DNA from: Geobacteraceae bacterium
GTDB lineage: Bacteria; Desulfobacterota; Desulfuromonadia; Desulfuromonadales; Geopsychrobacteraceae
Length of the DNA: 64,000 nt
Assembly (NCBI GenBank): GCA_007125165.1
Contig: SLDV01000031.1
Location: 34,232-98,231, forward strand
Reading direction: 5' to 3'
The position numbers and the translations under genes were made by a program. Shown in pieces: positions 47,526 through 56,271 of the stretch. The notes under the pieces are model-generated. The model was not told where the DNA came from. It made no database searches and saw only the letters and a program-made list of their open reading frames with translations. The stretch's first letter is position 1; the number at the start of each line of letters is the position of its first letter.

Positions 47526-48281
47526 TTATAGTGGACAGATGGTTCCGTCCGGCACACGCTCTTCAACGGGTAAACTCTCCTTGCTCCAGCGCTCCATTCC
47601 ACCACTTAATACTCCGCGCACCCGATAGCCATTATCGATCAGCAGCTTTGCTGCCGATGGTGACTGGCGCATGAACCAGTCAGTGATAATAATTTCCTTG
47701 TCCCGGGGAAGTTGCTGATAGTGGGACTCCAGATAGACCAGCGGGCACAGGTTCGCACCTGAGACAAAAGAGGCATCACGACCAAATTCAAGGGGACGCA
47801 CGTCCAGCACGTAGTAATCCCCTTCTGCTAACAAAGCTGTTATTTCCGCTGGGGACAACCGGGGCACCCTGAAAGCCTGGGCGTCGCTGTCAATAAACAT
47901 GGGATAGTTGAACTTGCGCCAATCCGGTATTCCGCCGATAAAGGAATAGGCATTGACATAACCGCGATCAGCCGCCAGACCGGCGGCGCGCACACTGTAA
48001 GGTCAGCGTACACCCATGCAATAGAAAATAACCGGATGGTTTTTATCAGCCGGTAGCAGATCGCTTGTAGCTACCTCGGTAATTGGGATATTGATGGAAC
48101 CGGGGATGTGCTGCATGTCGAATTCCAGACGACTGAGCACATGAACCAGAAAGGCGCCCTGTTCTTCCACCATCATCTTGACTTCCGGCGCAGTCAGATC
48201 GGGATACTGGCCGGCTGTTGCAACAGTGCCGGACCAGAATATCGTTAAGGTCAACAGACACAACAAGATCAATCGTACCAT
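47526..48281 (-). CDS. Candidate selenoprotein: exported tandem-rhodanese protein with in-frame UGA (Sec93)
   Basis: Split ORFs 48003-48356 and 47526-47993 share one reading frame, separated by a single TGA (48003-48005) plus 3 sense codons. Readthrough gives ...HIPGSINIPITEVATSDLLPADKNHPVIFYCMGVR-U-PYSVRAAGLAADRGYVNAYSFIGGIPDW... plus a second rhodanese domain. GGAGGT RBS, signal peptide, SECIS-like hairpin, tRNA-Sec nearby. Confidence 0.88.
47950..48005 (-). promoter_or_regulatory. SECIS-like stem-loop immediately 3' of the Sec UGA
   Basis: mRNA UGA-CCUUACAGUGUGCGC-GCCGCC-GGUCU-GGCGGC-UGAUCGC: 6-bp GC stem, GGUCU loop 21 nt after the UGA. Confidence 0.7.
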
Positions 48282-48540
48282 CAGACACCTCCAACTTCTG
48301 AACACCAAAAGGACAATCTGTTTTGCCGCCCAATCAAGATGACTTACTGGTGCCACCGGCGGCTTTGACCTGCGGGAAAAAAGAATGTTTTAACGTAACG
48401 CGCCAAAAGGCATTAGTCAATAATAATTAGGCTCCGTGTGTGAGTACGTTGCGTGATGCGATTCATTCAATCACGGGGAGAGACACTATCAGGTAGCGGC
48501 TGTCAGGCAGCAAGATGGGTTATCCCGCAACCAAAACATA

Positions 48541-48580
48541 AAAAACGCCGCCGATCAGCAAAGACTGATTCGGCGGCGTT
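48541..48580 (-). terminator. Intrinsic terminator of the hflKC operon
   Basis: AACGCCGCCGA...TCGGCGGCGTT followed by TTTTTATGTTTT on the minus strand. Confidence 0.85.
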
Positions 48581-48608
48581 GCAGGTTTTATCTGACTGTC
48601 GTTACAGG

Positions 48609-49541
48609 CTAAAAGCCGGCATCGCGCGTACGCAGGTATTTATAGTAGTCAGAATCGGCCGAGATCACCATCTTGCCGTTTTTGGTCAGGGTTTTCTGGT
48701 AAGATTCCATGGTCCGTAAGAACGCGTACAACTCGGGATCTCTGGAGTAAGCCTGGGCATAAATTGCGGCCGCTTCAGCGTCGGCATTACCACGTATTTC
48801 CAGCACCTGACGATGGGCCTCGGAGCGAATGCGCTGAAGTTCAAGATCCATTTCACCGAGAATGTTGGCTTTTTCCCCTTCACCTTCAGAGCGATAGCGG
48901 GAAGCGACCTGATTCCGTTCGTTGATCATCCGCTCATAAACCCGCTGGCGGACCTGTTCAACGTAGTTGATCCGTTTGATCTGCACATCGATCAATTCGA
49001 TACCGTAAGCCGGGGTACTGGCACTGGCGCGCTCAAGAACACCCCGGATGATGGTCTCGCGACCGGTCATTTCTTCGATAGTGATTTCCCGTCCATCAAC
49101 CTCAAAGGCCTCATCGGCCTCCGCCTTGTAATCACTGCCGCGTACCAGCTCAGCGAGCAGATGGCTGGAGACCGCATCGCGGACAACCGAGTCGATGATA
49201 TTGTCCAGGCGGCTCAGACCACCACGGATATTGGCCACCGTCCGGTAAAATTCGAGGGGATCGGAGATGCGCCAGCGCGCGGTCGTATCGACCCAGATAA
49301 AGCGCATATCCTTGGTCGGTATCTGGTTGGGTGTTCCGTCCCAGTTGAGAATCCGGCTCTCAAAGCGATTGACATTCTGTACGAACGGGAGCTTGAAGTG
49401 CAAACCGGCAGTGGTGACGGTGCTGACCGGGGCGCCGAACTGGGTTACAACCACCTGCTCGGCTTCATTCACTGTATAAAATGCATCCTGACCGATGAGA
49501 ATGACGGCCAGAACGATGACTACGAGCAATCCGTTTTTCAT
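48609..49541 (-). CDS. hflC: HflC, membrane protease modulator
   Basis: VNEAEQVVVTQFGAPVSTVTTAGLHFKLPFVQNVNRFESRILNWDG...ARASDPELYAFLRTMESY-like end. Confidence 0.95.
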   Translation of the reverse strand: MKNGLLVVIVLAVILIGQDAFYTVNEAEQVVVTQFGAPVSTVTTAGLHFKLPFVQNVNRFESRILNWDGTPNQIPTKDMRFIWVDTTARWRISDPLEFYRTVANIRGGLSRLDNIIDSVVRDAVSSHLLAELVRGSDYKAEADEAFEVDGREITIEEMTGRETIIRGVLERASASTPAYGIELIDVQIKRINYVEQVRQRVYERMINERNQVASRYRSEGEGEKANILGEMDLELQRIRSEAHRQVLEIRGNADAEAAAIYAQAYSRDPELYAFLRTMESYQKTLTKNGKMVISADSDYYKYLRTRDAGF

Positions 49542-50578
49542 CGTGGAGCTCCTTCCATATGTTTACGCAGTGGCAGCAAAGGCAGGGCACCACCGTTGAT
49601 ATCGTCCATGATGTAAATTTCATCAAGCTGCGGAAGGACGGCTTCCATGGTTTCGATGAAGATGCGCTGGCGGGTGACTTCCGGTGCCTGCTGATATTGG
49701 GTCAGCAGGGCAATAAAACGGTTGGTTTCACCACTGGCGCGGTTAATCCGTTCAACGGCGTAACCCTGAGCCTCCTGAAGAGCCCGTTGCGCTTCACCAC
49801 GAGCCCGAGGGACTTCCTGGTTGTACTGGGCGCGCGCCTGGAAAATCATACTTTCCTTTTGTTGTTCCGCTTCGTTAACTTCGTTAAAGGCCCCTTTGAC
49901 CGGATCCGGTGGAGTAACGTCCTGGAAACGAACAGTCACAATACGGATACCGACATCGTAAAGCTCAAGGGTCTCCTGCAAGGTTCTTTCAATGGTTGCC
50001 GCCAGAGAAACCCTTTCTGTGGTCAATACTTGCGTAACGTTGGCGTTACCCACCGCTCTACGCACCATGGCTTCGGAGAGATCCCGTATCGTGCCAATGG
50101 GGTCCTGAATCGTGAACACATATTTGTAGGGATCGCGAATCTGATACTGAACAATCCATTTGATATCGGTCACGTTCAAGTCACCGGTCAGAGTCAGGGA
50201 CTCCTCCTCCAGGCCGCGATTGGACAGGGCAGGACGTGCTCCCGGCTCGACCGAGCGGAAGCCGAATTCTTCCCTGAGGACCCGGCCGGTCGGAACCAGA
50301 TAGACCCGATCAATTCCGAAGGGAACCTTGAAATGCAGTCCCGGTTCGGAAAAAGTGGCAAATTTGCCGAAACGCAGCACGACACCGGTTTCTTCGGTAT
50401 TGACCTCGTACATACTGCTGTAGACGCCGACAATAATGACCAGGACAGCTACCAGCAGGATGATCGGTTTTTTGTTCTTCTTAGGATCGAGTTGAAATTT
50501 TTCCTTGAATCGATTGGTCATGTCGATGACCTTTTTCTCCAGGTCTTCCCCGGAAGGACCTTGTCCCCAGTTCTGCAT
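49538..50578 (-). CDS. hflK: HflK, membrane protease modulator
   Basis: NTEETGVVLRFGKFATFSEPGLHFKVPFGIDRVYLVPTGRVLREEFGFR; overlaps hflC. Confidence 0.95.
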   Translation of the reverse strand: MQNWGQGPSGEDLEKKVIDMTNRFKEKFQLDPKKNKKPIILLVAVLVIIVGVYSSMYEVNTEETGVVLRFGKFATFSEPGLHFKVPFGIDRVYLVPTGRVLREEFGFRSVEPGARPALSNRGLEEESLTLTGDLNVTDIKWIVQYQIRDPYKYVFTIQDPIGTIRDLSEAMVRRAVGNANVTQVLTTERVSLAATIERTLQETLELYDVGIRIVTVRFQDVTPPDPVKGAFNEVNEAEQQKESMIFQARAQYNQEVPRARGEAQRALQEAQGYAVERINRASGETNRFIALLTQYQQAPEVTRQRIFIETMEAVLPQLDEIYIMDDINGGALPLLPLRKHMEGAPR

Positions 50579-50806
50579 CGGTACCTCTTCTAGTTATGCT
50601 AGGGTTGATGAATAACGAAGCCTGAACTTCTTCGCAATTGACTATTTTAATATTGAACTGGTGAATATAGCAGATTTCTTGTCGCCAGTGTGGGTTTTTC
50701 GTTACGCAGAACGCGCTTTTTCTGCTGCACTCGACTGTTCTTCGCTTGATGAATAAGGATATACTGGCCGAAAAAATACTTTTCAATTGTGTAACAGGAG
50801 AAAAAA

Positions 50807-51112
50807 ATGAACGTTATTGTCGACTTGTGTGTAGTTCCACTGGGGGTAGGGGTTTCCGTATCGAGCTATGTTGCCCGTTGTCAGAAAATCCTGGAAGATG
50901 CCGGCCTGAAAATAAACCTTCATGCCTACGGCACTAATATAGAGGGAGAGTATGACCAGGTATTCTCAGCGATCAGACGCTGCCATGAAGAAATTCACGC
51001 GGCCGGGGCGCCGCGGATCAGTACGACGATCAAGCTGGGTACGCGAATTGATCGGGAGCAGACAATGCTGGACAAGATCCGCAGCGTTGAGGAAAAGAGA
51101 TCGCCAACATAA
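50807..51112 (+). CDS. MTH1187/YqgV family thiamine-binding protein
   Basis: MNVIVDLCVVPLGVGVSVSSYVARCQKILEDAGLKINLHAYGTNIEGEYDQVFSAIRRCHEEIHAAGAPRISTTIKLGTRID. Confidence 0.93.
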   Translation: MNVIVDLCVVPLGVGVSVSSYVARCQKILEDAGLKINLHAYGTNIEGEYDQVFSAIRRCHEEIHAAGAPRISTTIKLGTRIDREQTMLDKIRSVEEKRSPT

Positions 51113-51127
51113 TAAAAGCAGGCCGAA

Positions 51128-52132
51128 TTACTTTCTGTTCCGGTTCAGGGCGTTGAGTTCACCTTTCAACTTATGGTAGCTGTCAAGTCGGGCACTGTCA
51201 AGATCGCCGGTCTGTGCTGCTTTTTGCACGGCACAGTCAGGTTCCTTCAGGTGTTGACAATTGCGAAAGCGGCACTGCTGGGCAAGGGCGTCGATTTCAG
51301 CAAAGGATTCCGCCAGATCCTCACTTTCGCCCCAAAGATGCAGTTCGCGCATACCGGGGTTGTCCATGAGGATGCTGCCGTTCGGGAGCAGAAAAAGCTC
51401 GCGGTGGGAGGTGGTATGACGTCCTTTGCCATCGGAACTGCTGACCGCGCCAACTTTCTGCCGATGATGCCCGAGAAGCCCATTGGCGATGGTCGATTTT
51501 CCCACCCCCGATGATCCCAGCAGAGCAACAGTACGACCCGGCTGGAGATGCTGCTGCAAGGGCTCAAGCTGAGCCTCATCGTGAGCCATGCACAACAGGA
51601 CCGGGGTCGTCCCGGCAATGGCTTCAACCTCACCCAGACAAGTGTGTGGGTCGGGATGAAGATCGGTCTTGTTGAGCAGAACTACCGCATCGGCTCCACT
51701 GCTGCTGACCAGGGTGAGGTAGCGTTCAATCCGGCGCAGATTGAAATCCTGATCAAGGCCGCTGACAATCAGGACCAGATCGACATTGGCGGCAATAACC
51801 TGTTCCTCCGAGCGTTGCTCTTTACCTTTACGGTGACCGGGGAGATTGCGGGAAAAGGAACTTTTGCGTCCGAGCAGGGCAACAATGGTTCCCCGTTGCT
51901 GTGATTGAGGTTCGACCACGACCCAGTCGCCGACAACAGGCAAATCCGGTCTGCCGCCGGCCGTGTGACGTATTTTACCGGAAAAACGGACCGTGAGTTC
52001 GCCCGCCGGCGAAACAACCCGATAATAGTTTTTTTCCCCACGGATGATGCGCGCCGGAAGCCGCTGCTCTCCTTTCCAGGGAGCGTATTCCCGTTCAAAA
52101 TGGGCGGACCAGCCCCAGTCTTCTAATATCAT
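51128..52132 (-). CDS. rsgA: Ribosome small subunit-dependent GTPase RsgA
   Basis: VALLGSSGVGKSTIANGLLG; GRHTTSHRELFLLPNGSILMDNPGMREL; zinc-binding CRFRNCQHLKEPDCAV. Confidence 0.96.
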   Translation of the reverse strand: MILEDWGWSAHFEREYAPWKGEQRLPARIIRGEKNYYRVVSPAGELTVRFSGKIRHTAGGRPDLPVVGDWVVVEPQSQQRGTIVALLGRKSSFSRNLPGHRKGKEQRSEEQVIAANVDLVLIVSGLDQDFNLRRIERYLTLVSSSGADAVVLLNKTDLHPDPHTCLGEVEAIAGTTPVLLCMAHDEAQLEPLQQHLQPGRTVALLGSSGVGKSTIANGLLGHHRQKVGAVSSSDGKGRHTTSHRELFLLPNGSILMDNPGMRELHLWGESEDLAESFAEIDALAQQCRFRNCQHLKEPDCAVQKAAQTGDLDSARLDSYHKLKGELNALNRNRK

Positions 52133-52851
52133 CAGGATATTCCAGCAACAAAAGGTGACAACAAAGCCGGTACCGCCGTCTCTACGCCGAGAATCCGCTC
52201 TCCCAGACGAACAGGAATAAAATTCACCTCTTTGAGTCTATCAATTTCATAGGGGATAAATCCCCCTTCCGGACCAATCGCCAGGCAGGCCGGAACCAGT
52301 GGCTGACAGGGAAAAACGCTACCATCCTCCGGATGAGCCACCAGGTTGGTGGTACTGCTACTGATGCCGGGCAGATCATCCTCGGTAAAGGGGCGAAAGC
52401 GTGGGCACAGATGGACCTGGGGCAACAAGGTGTCGCGCCCCTGCTCCAGGCCGAGACAAAGTTGCTCCCTGATCTTTTCAGGCTGCAGCAATGGACTGCT
52501 CCAGTAACTTTTATCTACCCGATAACTGTTGATCAGATAGAGGGATTTGACCCCCATACTGCTGACACACCGCAATATGCGCCGTAGCATTTTCGGTCGT
52601 GGCAATGCCAGAATCAGCGTCACCGGCAGAGGCGGCGGTGGTGACTGGTCAAGCTGAATCGCCAACGTCAGGGCAGCGGAGTCAATAGACTCAATCACCC
52701 CTTGCCCCATCAGGCCATTGACCCGCCCGATGCGCAAACTGTCGCCTGTCTCCTTGGCCAATAAGGTGGTGATATGATCGAAACGGCGACCGCCTAATCT
52801 CACGTGGTTATCATCGATAAAATCATCGTCTTCGAGCAACACCAGATTCAT
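52132..52851 (-). CDS. rsmE: RsmE family 16S rRNA (uracil-N3) methyltransferase
   Basis: LAIGPEGGFIPYEIDRLKEVNFIPVRLGERILGVETAVPALLS; PRPKMLRRILRCVSSMGVKSLYL. Confidence 0.9.
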   Translation of the reverse strand: MNLVLLEDDDFIDDNHVRLGGRRFDHITTLLAKETGDSLRIGRVNGLMGQGVIESIDSAALTLAIQLDQSPPPPLPVTLILALPRPKMLRRILRCVSSMGVKSLYLINSYRVDKSYWSSPLLQPEKIREQLCLGLEQGRDTLLPQVHLCPRFRPFTEDDLPGISSSTTNLVAHPEDGSVFPCQPLVPACLAIGPEGGFIPYEIDRLKEVNFIPVRLGERILGVETAVPALLSPFVAGIS

Positions 52852-52861
52852 AACGGTCGCG

Positions 52862-53428
52862 TCATCGATGCTCTCCCGGTTGCCAGAAGATATCAGCATT
52901 GCCACTGTCGTTACATAACCGTGCCCAGACAAAGCACAAATCGGAAAGGCGATTGAGAAAACCCAGACAACAAGGGTTAATCGGATCCATTTCAGCAAGG
53001 CACACCAGCTCCCTTTCACAACGCCGCGTCACGGTACGCGCCAGATGCAGCAGAGCAGCGGCACGGGTACCACCCGGCAGCACAAAGTTCTGTGCCGGCA
53101 TCAACTTCTCCCGATCCTCCTCGAGCCAGCGCTCGAGCACATCGATCTGCCCCTGGTGAACATTGGGAATCCGCGCGGCCTGTTCACTGTCGGCAGGTGT
53201 TGCCAACTCCCCCCCCAGGTTGAACAACTCGTTCTGCAATTGCAGCAACTTATCCTTTATACCGGACGGCAGATCCTCACAGCGCACCAGCCCCAGCACG
53301 GAATTCAGCTCGTCAACAGTGCCGTAAGTTTTGACCCGCTGCGAAGCCTTTGATACCCGCGTGCCATCGACAAGGCTGGTCTGCCCCTTATCGCCACCAC
53401 GGGTCATGATCTGGTCAAGTGTCGGCAT
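52862..53428 (-). CDS. Cob(I)yrinic acid a,c-diamide adenosyltransferase (PduO type)
   Basis: MTRGGDKGQTSLVDGTRVSKASQRVKTYGTVDELNSVLG...FVLPGGTRAAALLHLARTVTRRCERE. Confidence 0.95.
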   Translation of the reverse strand: MPTLDQIMTRGGDKGQTSLVDGTRVSKASQRVKTYGTVDELNSVLGLVRCEDLPSGIKDKLLQLQNELFNLGGELATPADSEQAARIPNVHQGQIDVLERWLEEDREKLMPAQNFVLPGGTRAAALLHLARTVTRRCERELVCLAEMDPINPCCLGFLNRLSDLCFVWARLCNDSGNADIFWQPGEHR

Positions 53429-53515
53429 GATGTAACCTCCCCAGGTTAAGGCTGCAAAATAATAGATCAGATGCACAGTGTACGCAAATATCGGCCTTGT
53501 GACCAGACCAGCGAA

Positions 53516-53531
53516 TTTGCAATTTTGCAAA
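53516..53531. promoter_or_regulatory. Palindromic motif TTTGCA-N4-TGCAAA (site 3)
   Basis: TTTGCAATTTTGCAAA, perfect dyad, about 270 bp upstream of the -24/-12 promoter at 53787. Confidence 0.5.
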
Positions 53532-53685
53532 AAAAGGCGTGTAGCATTTCACAAATGCAAACCAGCGTTCTGATCAAACATATCATAGACCGTTATTTAA
53601 AAAAATAGCACGTATGTTCGAGTGGTTACGAATAAAACTTCTTTTTTAATCAGAGCACCTATCCGCAGCCACCGTCCCAAAATAA

Positions 53686-53701
53686 ATTGCAACTCTGCAA
53701 A
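53686..53701. promoter_or_regulatory. Palindromic motif TTTGCA-N4-TGCAAA (site 4)
   Basis: ATTGCAACTCTGCAAA, about 100 bp upstream of the -24/-12 promoter. Confidence 0.5.
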
Positions 53702-53786
53702 AATCGGCTCCTTCAACCCTGTTTCCCAACCTCCCCCCCAGACCTACAACACCTTGAAATAATGAGGCTTTTTTATTTGTCAATAT

Positions 53787-53801
53787 TGGCACACGGGTTG
53801 C
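53787..53801 (+). promoter_or_regulatory. Sigma-54 (RpoN) -24/-12 promoter
   Basis: TGGCAC-ACGGG-TTGC, exact consensus, 41 bp upstream of the 53843 ATG. Confidence 0.85.
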
Positions 53802-53842
53802 CATGTAGATCAGACATTCAATCACCATCAAGGAGAACTGCT

Positions 53843-55486
53843 ATGGCGATCTGCCCCTACTTTGATCAAGACAAAAAATTCTGTGACGTCGGCGAAGACT
53901 ACATTTCACCCTACGACGTTATTGCCATGTCTCATTTCTGTTCGAGCAGATATCGCGAGTGCGAAAAGTTTCCAAGCCTGACTGAACGCTATCCGGAGGT
54001 ACTGGTTCAGGCGGGGCTGTTCGAACCTGCCGTCCAGGCGGCAAGTCAACCGCAACCAGAACCTGAAAAAAATCCGACGGCGGCAGAAAAAACCCGCGTG
54101 CCCGTCACCATCAAATTCGGCAACAAGTGGCCCTTGTTCCATCGCTTGAATCGTGTGATGTCCATGCAACCATCTAATCTGTTAATGCAGGAGGAGAGAG
54201 AAGTGATGCAATCAGAAACCTTCAGAAATCGCGGCCTGCAGGTTGTTCTTGCCGGACTCGGTATCAACCTGGCCTTAGGGATACTTTATGCTTACAGCAT
54301 GCTCAAAGGCGAAATTGACAAGCTCTTTGCCGGGTCCGGCGACCCCTACGCTACCGCCTGCCTGGCCTTTGCATTATCCATGATCCTGGGCGGCAAAATG
54401 CAGGACAAGGTCGGCCCGAAAATGACCGCGATGCTAGGCGGGCTGTTGGTCGGTGCCGGTTTTATTGCCTGTTCCATGACATCCAGCTACTGGGGATGGG
54501 TTTTCGGCTTCGGTGTTCTGGCCGGTCTCGGCATCGGCTTCGGTTATTCAGCCGCAACACCACCAGCGCTCAAATGGTTTTCTCCAGCCAAAACCGGACT
54601 CATTGCCGGGATCGTTGTATCCGGCTTTGGCATCGCTCCGGTGTACCTGGCACCCCTTTGCCAGTATCTGTTGGGACAATACGGCTTACACAGCACCATG
54701 ATGATTCTGGGCGTAGCTTTTATCTTTTCTGTCTGTGGCATGGCGATGTTGCTGTCCAACCCTCCGGCCGGTTTTTCGGCAACCGCCAACAAGCCCTCTA
54801 CAACCGGATCGCAAGCCGCCCAGGCACTCACTGTTGATGTCGGCCCGACGCAGATGCTCAAGGAAGGACGCTTTTATACCCTGTGGCTGACCTTCTTTAT
54901 CGGTGCCGGTGCAGGCCTGATGGTCATCGGCAGCATTGCCGGCATCGCTAAGCAAAGTATGGGTGAACTGGCCTTCATTGCCGTCGCCGTGATGGCCGTC
55001 GGTAACGCTGCCGGTCGAATTGTTGCCGGCATCATGTCGGACAAATTTGGTCGCGCCACCACCCTGACACTGATGTTGGCCTTTCAGGCGGCCCTCATGT
55101 TTGCCGCGATTCCGGTGGTCTCCGGCGTCGGTTCCGGAGCCTTGCTGGTCACCCTGCTGGCGACCTTTATCGGCTTCAATTACGGATCGAACCTGTCCCT
55201 GTTCCCCTCTTTTGTGAAGGATTACTGGGGTGCCAAAAACTATGGCATGAACTATGGCATCCTCTTTTCCTCCTGGGGTGTCGGAGCTTTCGTTCTGGTC
55301 AAGGCTTCTTCCGTTCTCAGTGCCAAGTACGGGGGCATGGAAAGCTCTTTCATGGTCTCAGGCATCCTGCTTCTGGTTGGTGCCATGATGGCCATGTCCT
55401 TACGTCCACAAAGAGCAGCCGTCCCTGCAACCGTGCCAATTTTTGCCGAAGAGGAAGACCTGGTCCTGCAAAAGGTTCGCGATTAA
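53843..55486 (+). CDS. OFA-type MFS transporter with N-terminal cysteine-containing soluble extension
   Basis: N-terminus MAICPYFDQDKKFCDVGEDYISPYDVIAMSHFCSSRYRECEKF then linker and a 12-TM MFS with OFA-like GLGIGFGYSAATPPALKWFSPAKTGLIAGIVVSGFG. Confidence 0.88.
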   Translation: MAICPYFDQDKKFCDVGEDYISPYDVIAMSHFCSSRYRECEKFPSLTERYPEVLVQAGLFEPAVQAASQPQPEPEKNPTAAEKTRVPVTIKFGNKWPLFHRLNRVMSMQPSNLLMQEEREVMQSETFRNRGLQVVLAGLGINLALGILYAYSMLKGEIDKLFAGSGDPYATACLAFALSMILGGKMQDKVGPKMTAMLGGLLVGAGFIACSMTSSYWGWVFGFGVLAGLGIGFGYSAATPPALKWFSPAKTGLIAGIVVSGFGIAPVYLAPLCQYLLGQYGLHSTMMILGVAFIFSVCGMAMLLSNPPAGFSATANKPSTTGSQAAQALTVDVGPTQMLKEGRFYTLWLTFFIGAGAGLMVIGSIAGIAKQSMGELAFIAVAVMAVGNAAGRIVAGIMSDKFGRATTLTLMLAFQAALMFAAIPVVSGVGSGALLVTLLATFIGFNYGSNLSLFPSFVKDYWGAKNYGMNYGILFSSWGVGAFVLVKASSVLSAKYGGMESSFMVSGILLLVGAMMAMSLRPQRAAVPATVPIFAEEEDLVLQKVRD

Positions 55487-55508
55487 CCGTCAACCCTTCA
55501 TGGTGCTC

Positions 55509-55541
55509 AAAGGCAGCCCGCTAAAGTGCGGGCTGCCTTCC
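55509..55541 (+). terminator. Hairpin between transporter genes
   Basis: AAGGCAGCCCGCtaaagtGCGGGCTGCCTT followed by CCCTTTT. Confidence 0.7.
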
Positions 55542-55558
55542 CTTTTACAGGAGATGTC

Positions 55559-56161
55559 ATGACTGCACCATCGCCCCAGGACTCACAACATGAACTTCCG
55601 GGACCGGCCTTGCTGGCCTTGGCCATTTCCCTGCTGATCTACCTGTTCAGTCTGCTCGGTCCTTACAGCCCACCGGTTCTGCTGACCGGCATTGTTCTGG
55701 TGTGTGGAGGTGTCATCCAATTGACCTGTGGTCTGCGCAGCCATCAACAGGGACATCCCAGAGCCGCTGCAACATTACTTCCATTTGGACTTTTCTGGCT
55801 GTCACTGATCAGTTACGAGGTATTTCCCGAACTCGGGGTCGGGCGCCACCCCAATGCCATTACCATGTTCTCCTACTTGAGCCTCTGGGCTCTGTTTGCA
55901 GCCGTCCTGTTTCTGGGCAGCTTTCGCCGCAGCCTTGCAGTTCAGACCCTGTACGGTGCCATCATGTGCTCCTTGCTGGCGCTGTCGATGAACCATCTCA
56001 GGGACGATCAGATTTTTCTGCTGCTTGGATGTCTGTGCGGCTTTGTTGCCTCGATGACAGCTTTTTATATCGCCATCGCTCAGTCCCTGAATGGGTATAA
56101 GGGGCGCAGTGTGCTTCCCCTCGGCCATTGGTACGAGCAGGGGGATGAAGAACTTGAGTAA
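55559..56161 (+). CDS. GPR1/FUN34/YaaH (SatP-like) acetate uptake family protein
   Basis: Six TM-like segments; PFGLFWLSLISYEVFPELG; C-terminal SLNGYKGRSVLPLG. Confidence 0.75.
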   Translation: MTAPSPQDSQHELPGPALLALAISLLIYLFSLLGPYSPPVLLTGIVLVCGGVIQLTCGLRSHQQGHPRAAATLLPFGLFWLSLISYEVFPELGVGRHPNAITMFSYLSLWALFAAVLFLGSFRRSLAVQTLYGAIMCSLLALSMNHLRDDQIFLLLGCLCGFVASMTAFYIAIAQSLNGYKGRSVLPLGHWYEQGDEELE

Positions 56162-56271
56162 CGTCCTTGCCTGCAACTGTATTTTGAGTTATTTTTCAAC
56201 AATGACCCCACTTGCTGTCGCCGCCTTTTCATCCACGGGTGGGGATATATCTGCCAAAGATACGGAGTAGA

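Noticed and set aside
47526-48356. Two separate truncated rhodanese genes, or a nonsense-mutated pseudogene
   Set aside because: Frame and domain homology are continuous across a single TGA, there is a SECIS-like hairpin in the right place, and a tRNA-Sec gene is present; selenocysteine is the better explanation, though unproven
49559-50593. 344-aa plus-strand ORF opposite hflK
   Set aside because: Antisense shadow of a conserved gene
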